Origin: Mycolicibacterium flavescens
GTDB lineage: Bacteria > Actinomycetota > Actinomycetes > Mycobacteriales > Mycobacteriaceae
Direction of reading: 5' to 3'
Assembly: GCF_001722335.1 (NCBI RefSeq)
Contig: NZ_MIHA01000004.1
Coordinates: forward strand, 186,001 to 250,000
DNA: 64,000 bases
The translations under genes and the position numbers were made by a program. The notes beneath the pieces were generated by a model. It was not told the origin of the DNA and did not search any database. It saw nothing but the letters and a program-made list of their open reading frames with translations. Below, one piece after another: positions 59,799 through 64,000 of the stretch; the stretch's first letter is position 1; every line of letters begins with the position of its first letter.

Positions 59799-59891
59799 TC
59801 AGCGACAACAACAGACATCAGCGACGGCGGAAAAACCCACGGCAATGAGGGCCAGGATGTGGCCACTCTTGTTGCCGGACGCCGTTTGCAT
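59799..59891 (-). CDS. polycysteine leader peptide upstream of subI
   Basis: A 30-codon frame from ATG 59891 encodes MQTASGNKSGHILALIAVGF followed by SAVADVCCCR and stops at 59799. Three consecutive TGT codons stand directly before the final Arg, as in mycobacterial cysteine attenuator ORFs. It is short of the usual ORF cutoffs. It differs from the sirA leader, lacking RRHVDF, so the two are not simple duplicates. Low Cys-tRNA would stall ribosomes near the end and could expose the subI start. Confidence 0.65.
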   Translation of the reverse strand: MQTASGNKSGHILALIAVGFSAVADVCCCR

Positions 59892-59942
59892 GGCGCGAAT
59901 CGTAACAGAGCCGCAGCGACGTTCCCGTCCGAGCCTGCGGTC

Positions 59943-60032
59943 TCAGCGGGTGAACCACCACATGACGATGACCAGAACAACCAGGAAGACCAGCACCAGC
60001 GTCACCCGGGACCGCGGCATCCCGCCCCTCAT
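59943..60032 (-). CDS. 29-aa single-helix membrane peptide
   Basis: A frame from ATG 60032 encodes MRGGMPRSRVTLVLVFLVVL followed by VIVMWWFTR. It overlaps the stop of the upstream 65-aa gene by ATGA. A positively charged start followed by a 16-residue helix and an aromatic end is what a small inner-membrane protein looks like. Translation would be coupled to the upstream gene. No function is known, and it may be missing from standard annotations. Confidence 0.55.
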   Translation of the reverse strand: MRGGMPRSRVTLVLVFLVVLVIVMWWFTR

Positions 60033-60226
60033 CGTTCGATGTCCGAATCGTCGTGACGGACGCGGCGCACCAACTTGATTCCGTTGCCGAGCGCACCGTC
60101 GAGCACCATCGCGATGCCGTAGGCCAGCGCGAGCACGACGGGCATCACGACGGCGGTCTGAGCGATGAACGGCAGGCCGGTGAGCCACAGTTCGACGCCG
60201 TCCCACCAATTCAGGAAGCCGCCCAC
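60029..60226 (-). CDS. 65-aa membrane protein (Rv2401A-like)
   Basis: GTG 60226 starts a protein beginning GGFLNWWDGVELWLTG, with a second hydrophobic stretch VVMPVVLALAYGIAMVLDGAL and a charged tail (KLVRRVRHDDSDIER). One or two helices span the membrane. Position upstream of subI on the same strand fits the small Rv2401A-type membrane protein of M. tuberculosis. It is divergent from the FAD monooxygenase, whose start is 11 bases away. Function unknown. Confidence 0.65.
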   Translation of the reverse strand: MGGFLNWWDGVELWLTGLPFIAQTAVVMPVVLALAYGIAMVLDGALGNGIKLVRRVRHDDSDIER

Positions 60227-60237
60227 ACCGCCACCCT

Positions 60238-61476
60238 ATGCGATGCCAGAATGACCCCGTGCCGAGCGGACGGACCACAGCGTTGATCGCCGGAGGTGGC
60301 CCCGCAGGCGTCATGCTCGGGTTGCTGCTCGCCCGCGCCGGCGTCGACGTCACGGTGATGGAGAAGCACGCCGACTTCCTGCGCGATTTCCGCGGTGACA
60401 CCGTCCACGCCAGCACCCTGCGGCTGCTCGACGAACTGGGGCTGGCCGACGAGTTCGCGCGTATCCCGCACCGCGAGATCGAGACGCTGCGAATGTCGGT
60501 GCAGGGCAGCGTGCTGGAGATGGATCTGCGTCGAATTCCCGGTCCGCACAAGCACATCGCGCTGGTTCCGCAGTGGGACTTCCTGGAGCTGCTGGCGTCG
60601 TCGGCCCAGCGCGAGCCGACGTTCACCCTGCTGCGCAGCACCGAGGTGCTGGGCCCGCTGCTCGACGGCGACACCGTGGTCGGGGTCCGCTACCGCGGCG
60701 GGAACGGCCAGATCGGCGAGATGCGCGCGACGCTGACCGTCGCCTGCGACGGCAGGTCGTCGACGCTGCGCACCGCGATGGGCCTCAAACCGCGCGACTT
60801 CGGCGTCCCGATGGACGTGTGGTGGTTTCGGGTGCCCCGCGAGGACGGCGACCCGGCGGGGCTGGCCGGCCAGATCGGCGCCGGCCACGTGTTGGCGGCC
60901 ATCGACCGCGGCGACTACTTCCAGTGCGCGTACGTCATCCCGAAGGGCCGCGACGCCGAGTTGCGGGCGGCCGGCATCAGTGCGCTGCACCGGGGCGCGG
61001 CGGCGCTGGCGCCGTGGCTGGCCGACCGCGTGGCGACGGTGACGTCGTTCGACGACGTCAAACTGCTCGACGTGCAGCTCAACCGGCTGCGGCGGTGGTA
61101 CACCCCCGGTCTGCTGCTGATCGGCGACGCCGCGCACGCGATGTCGCCGGTGGGCGGGGTCGGGATCAACCTCGCGGTGGCCGACGCCGTCGCGGCCGGC
61201 CGCCTCCTGGCCGGACCGTTGCGCGCGGGCACGCTGTCCACCCGGCACCTGGCCCGCCTGCAGCTGCGTCGCCTGGTGCCGACGATGCTGGTCCAGGCCG
61301 TGCAGCGGATGATCCACCGCAGGGTGATCGAGGTGGCGGTGACCTCGCCGGGAGAGGCGAGCGCGCCCCCGTTGATCCGCCTCGCCGGCCGGATTCCCGC
61401 GCTGCGCCGGGTGGCCGCCTACGGCGTGGCGATCGGGCCGTTGCCCGAGCACATCCCGGCGTTTGCCCGGCGCTGA
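60238..61476 (+). CDS. FAD-dependent aromatic-type monooxygenase
   Basis: This flavoprotein has up to 412 aa from ATG 60238; GTG 60259 (V/M-PSGRTTALIAGGG) is an equally good start. The class A monooxygenase motifs are present: GGGPAGVMLGLLLARAG for the FAD ADP moiety, CDGRSST (the DG motif, about 170) and LIGDAAHAMSPVGGVGINLAVAD (about 295) for FAD ribityl binding. Such enzymes hydroxylate aromatic rings or related substrates with NAD(P)H. No pathway neighbours are visible, so the substrate is unknown. Confidence 0.85.
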   Translation: MRCQNDPVPSGRTTALIAGGGPAGVMLGLLLARAGVDVTVMEKHADFLRDFRGDTVHASTLRLLDELGLADEFARIPHREIETLRMSVQGSVLEMDLRRIPGPHKHIALVPQWDFLELLASSAQREPTFTLLRSTEVLGPLLDGDTVVGVRYRGGNGQIGEMRATLTVACDGRSSTLRTAMGLKPRDFGVPMDVWWFRVPREDGDPAGLAGQIGAGHVLAAIDRGDYFQCAYVIPKGRDAELRAAGISALHRGAAALAPWLADRVATVTSFDDVKLLDVQLNRLRRWYTPGLLLIGDAAHAMSPVGGVGINLAVADAVAAGRLLAGPLRAGTLSTRHLARLQLRRLVPTMLVQAVQRMIHRRVIEVAVTSPGEASAPPLIRLAGRIPALRRVAAYGVAIGPLPEHIPAFARR

Positions 61477-61532
61477 GCTGACACGCCGCCGATGAGTGGA
61501 CGACGAGCAGGTCGGCAGTCGATGATGTCGGC

Positions 61533-63569
61533 ATGGTTTTGCAGCAAGCCGGACATTCGGACGGAACCCCGCAGTCAGGTGCCGCGTCGATGCCCGCGCC
61601 GTCGGTGGCCGCGAACAGCCCGCTGACCGTCACGGCGCCGACTCCGTACGCGCCGACCGGGGCGCTGCGCAACCCGTTCCCGCCGATCGCCGACTACGGG
61701 TTCCTGTCCGACTGCGAGAACACCTGCCTGATCTCGTCGGCCGGGTCGGTGGAGTGGCTGTGCGTGCCGCGGCCGGATTCACCCAGCGTGTTCGGCGCGA
61801 TCCTGGACCGCGGCGCCGGCCACTTCCGGCTCGGCCCCTACGGGGTGTCGGTGCCGTCGGCGCGACGCTATCTGCCGGGCAGCCTGATCCTGGAGACCAC
61901 CTGGCAGACCCACACCGGCTGGCTGATCGTGCGCGAGGCGCTGGTGATGGGTCCGTGGCATGACCTCGACGCCCGCTCACGCACCCACCGTCGCACCCCG
62001 ATGGACTGGGACGCCGAGCACATCCTGCTGCGCACCGTGCGCTGCGTCAGCGGCACCGTCGAGCTGGTGATGAACTGCGAGCCGGCGTTCGACTACCACC
62101 GCATCCCGGCGACCTGGGAGTACTCGGCGCAGGCCTACGGCGAGGCGATCGCGCGGGCCAGCCGCGACGCCGACGCGCATCCGACGCTGCGGCTCACCAC
62201 GAACCTGCGGCTGGGGCTGGAGGGCCATGAGGCGCGGGCCCGCACCCGGATGAAGGAGGGCGACAACGCGTTCGTCGCGCTGTCGTGGTCCAAGCATCCG
62301 GCGCCGCAGACCTACGACGAGGCCGCCGACAAGATGTGGCAGACCAGCGAAGCCTGGCGCCAGTGGATCAACGTCGGCGACTTCCCGGACCACCCGTGGC
62401 GGGCGTACCTGCAGCGCAGCGCGTTGACGTTGAAGGGGCTGACCTACTCCCCGACCGGCGCGCTGCTGGCCGCGCCGACCACGTCGCTGCCGGAAACCCC
62501 TCAGGGCGAACGTAACTGGGACTACCGCTACGCGTGGGTGCGGGACTCGACGTTCGCACTGTGGGGTCTGTACACGCTGGGGCTGGACCGCGAGGCCGAC
62601 GACTTCTTCGCGTTCATCGCCGACGTGTCGGGCGCGAACAACGGTGAGCGCCACCCACTTCAGGTGATGTACGCCGTCGGCGGCGAACGCACGCTGGTCG
62701 AGGAGGAGCTGCCGCACCTGTCCGGCTACGACGGGGCCCGGCCGGTGCGCATCGGCAACGGCGCCTACAACCAGATGCAGCACGACATCTGGGGCACCAT
62801 GCTCGATTCGGTGTACCTGCACGCCAAGTCGCGCGAGCAGATCTCCGACACGCTGTGGCCGGTGCTCAAGCAGCAGGTCGAAGAGGCGATCAAGCACTGG
62901 AAGGAGCCCGACCGCGGGATCTGGGAGGTCCGCGGCGACCCGCAGCACTTCACCAGCAGCAAGATCATGTGCTGGGTCGCGTTGGATCGCGGCTCGAAAC
63001 TGGCCGAGTTCCAGGGCGAGAAGTCCTATGCCCAGCAGTGGCGCGCGATCGCCGAGGAGATCAAGGCCGACGTGCTCAAGCACGGCGTCGACAAGCGCGG
63101 GGTGCTGACCCAGCGCTACGGCGACGACGCGCTCGACGCGTCGCTGCTGCTCGCGGTGCTGACCCGCTTCCTGCCGCCCGAGGACCCGCGGGTGCGGGCG
63201 ACGGTGCTGGCGATCGCCGACGAGCTCACCGAGGAAGGCCTGGTGCTGCGCTACCGCGTCGAGGAGACCGACGACGGGCTGTCCGGCGAGGAGGGCACGT
63301 TCACGATCTGCTCGTTCTGGTTGGTGTCGGCGTTGGTCGAGATCGGCGAGATCAGTCGGGCCAAGCATCTGTGTGAGCGGTTGCTGTCGTTCGCCAGCCC
63401 GCTGCACCTGTACGCCGAGGAGATCGAGCCGCGCACCGGCCGGCATCTGGGCAACTTCCCGCAGGCGTTCACCCATCTGGCGTTGATCAACGCGGTGGTG
63501 CACGTGATCCGCGCCGAGGAGGAGGCCGACAGCTCCGGGGTCTTCGTCCCGGCCAACGCCCCGATGTAG
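61533..63569 (+). CDS. glycoside hydrolase family 15 protein (trehalase-type)
   Basis: This 678-aa protein is homologous to Rv2402 and to the GH15 trehalase described in mycobacteria. A 45-residue Ala/Pro/Thr-rich N-terminus precedes the N-terminal beta domain (IADYGFLSDCENTCLISSAGSVEWLCVPRPDS, in parts). The (alpha/alpha)6 barrel begins around residue 290 and contains ERNWDYRYAWVRDSTFALWG, in parts, the GH15 catalytic region. A second catalytic Glu is expected in LSGEEGTFTICSFW (about 585). It would hydrolyse trehalose to glucose. It has no signal peptide, so it acts in the cytosol. Confidence 0.85.
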   Translation: MVLQQAGHSDGTPQSGAASMPAPSVAANSPLTVTAPTPYAPTGALRNPFPPIADYGFLSDCENTCLISSAGSVEWLCVPRPDSPSVFGAILDRGAGHFRLGPYGVSVPSARRYLPGSLILETTWQTHTGWLIVREALVMGPWHDLDARSRTHRRTPMDWDAEHILLRTVRCVSGTVELVMNCEPAFDYHRIPATWEYSAQAYGEAIARASRDADAHPTLRLTTNLRLGLEGHEARARTRMKEGDNAFVALSWSKHPAPQTYDEAADKMWQTSEAWRQWINVGDFPDHPWRAYLQRSALTLKGLTYSPTGALLAAPTTSLPETPQGERNWDYRYAWVRDSTFALWGLYTLGLDREADDFFAFIADVSGANNGERHPLQVMYAVGGERTLVEEELPHLSGYDGARPVRIGNGAYNQMQHDIWGTMLDSVYLHAKSREQISDTLWPVLKQQVEEAIKHWKEPDRGIWEVRGDPQHFTSSKIMCWVALDRGSKLAEFQGEKSYAQQWRAIAEEIKADVLKHGVDKRGVLTQRYGDDALDASLLLAVLTRFLPPEDPRVRATVLAIADELTEEGLVLRYRVEETDDGLSGEEGTFTICSFWLVSALVEIGEISRAKHLCERLLSFASPLHLYAEEIEPRTGRHLGNFPQAFTHLALINAVVHVIRAEEEADSSGVFVPANAPM

Positions 63570-63584
63570 CTCACCTTTTCCTGC

Positions 63585-63644
63585 GCGAGCAGTCGCAAAG
63601 TGCCCTCATTTCGGCGGTTTTCAGGTCACTTTGCGTCTGCTCGG
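63585..63644. repeat. 60-bp hairpin repeat, copy 2
   Basis: Arms 63585-63604 and 63625-63644 form an inverted repeat with the same core as copy 1 (GCGAGCAG, CGCAAAGTGCC). Its reverse complement aligns with 2331-2390 over nearly the whole 60 bases, including the loop. It also sits between convergent genes. Confidence 0.8.
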
Positions 63645-63668
63645 CGTGGACCAACTCGGCAGAAAAAG

Positions 63669-64000
63669 TCAGCCGGCCAGCGCCGGTTCGCGGGCCGCGG
63701 CGTAGTCGCTCCACGCGACGAGCACCGCTTCGAGCTGTTCGGCCGAATGCCGACCGAGCCCGCACTCGGTCGAGATCCCGAACTCCGGCAGGAACTCCGC
63801 GGCCAACGCGGCCCGCGTCCTGGCGCCGTCCGCGCCGTCCTCGGCGTGCAGCAGACCGAGGTAGATCTCGGTGTCGGCCTCCAGCGCCAGCCCGCTCAGC
63901 GGCTGCCAGTGCGCGCGGCGGTTCCACGCCGCGACCGTCGCCGCCTGGATCGCGTCGATGCGGCGCGGCACATGCCGCGACAACCCGTTGGCCAGCGTGA
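63669..64000 (-). CDS. C-terminal part of a MetE/UROD-like protein (runs off the window)
   Basis: The minus frame is open from 64000 to the stop at 63669, giving the last 110 residues: LSRHVPRRIDAIQAATVAAW, then LALEADTEIYLGLLHAEDGADG, in parts, and FLPEFGISTECGLGRHSAEQ. The G(I/V)STECG(L/F)GR block near the end is found in proteins related to cobalamin-independent methionine synthase. The rest of the gene is outside the window, so the exact function is uncertain. Confidence 0.5.
   Translation of the reverse strand, partial: TLANGLSRHVPRRIDAIQAATVAAWNRRAHWQPLSGLALEADTEIYLGLLHAEDGADGARTRAALAAEFLPEFGISTECGLGRHSAEQLEAVLVAWSDYAAAREPALAG

Overview
The window is high-GC actinobacterial DNA. Gene content and order match the conserved chromosomal stretch of Mycobacterium that runs from dgt through glyS, zur, era, phoH, hrcA and mbt to hemN, sirA and subI (Rv2344c to Rv2402 in M. 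tuberculosis). Local differences point to a rapid-growing species (Mycolicibacterium): rpfD, mbtJ and mbtI are missing, MbtT is a separate thioesterase, and extra genes sit inside the mbt cluster. The species cannot be named from the sequence alone.

Layout. 1-17285 is a housekeeping block: the dgt 5' end, a TPM-domain membrane protein, glyS, the zinc regulators smtB-zur, uppS-recO, an amidase, a secreted CAP protein, the tightly overlapping run phoH-ybeY-CBS protein-CDA-like-era, rsmE, dnaJ-hrcA, a small conserved protein and a DUF998 membrane protein. 17340-48446 is an enlarged mycobactin locus. The minus strand carries mbtT-C-D-E-F-G-H. Upstream of these lie a pair of exporter-fold ABC half-transporters of the IrtAB/YbtPQ type, then mbtB. 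MbtA is on the plus strand and converges on a 1719-aa iterative type I polyketide synthase. A plus-strand F420-type oxidoreductase lies between the ABC pair and mbtB. 48678-49882 is a SigL-like ECF sigma/anti-sigma pair. 50034-51206 is hemN/hemW. 51300-54633 is the sulfite/APS reduction operon sirA-cysH-che1. 54636-55822 is a frameshifted acyl-CoA dehydrogenase-like gene. 55907-59668 is the sulfate importer subI-cysTWA. The window ends with two very small membrane genes, an FAD monooxygenase, a GH15 trehalase-type enzyme and the 3' end of a MetE-like gene.

The most interesting system is the mycobactin locus. The place where M. tuberculosis has mbtJ/mbtI is taken by a KS-AT-DH-KR-ACP synthase of the 6-methylsalicylic acid synthase type, with its own IdeR-like box. 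No chorismate-using salicylate synthase is visible in the window. The simplest reading is that the aryl cap is 6-methylsalicylate made by the polyketide route, activated by MbtA and loaded on the MbtB aryl carrier domain. Mycobactins carrying 6-methylsalicylate are known chemically from some rapid growers, so this would be their genetic basis. Five IdeR-like boxes mark the starts of the ABC pair, mbtT-C-D-E-F-G-H (two boxes), mbtA/mbtB and the PKS, so the whole locus should be one iron-starvation regulon.

A second theme is translational control by short leader ORFs. Polycysteine leader peptides precede both sulfur operons (sirA and subI), consistent with cysteine-responsive attenuation, and a 21-codon leader overlaps the mbtT start codon. 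Two 60-bp hairpin repeats, in opposite orientation, lie between convergent gene pairs near the two ends of the window.
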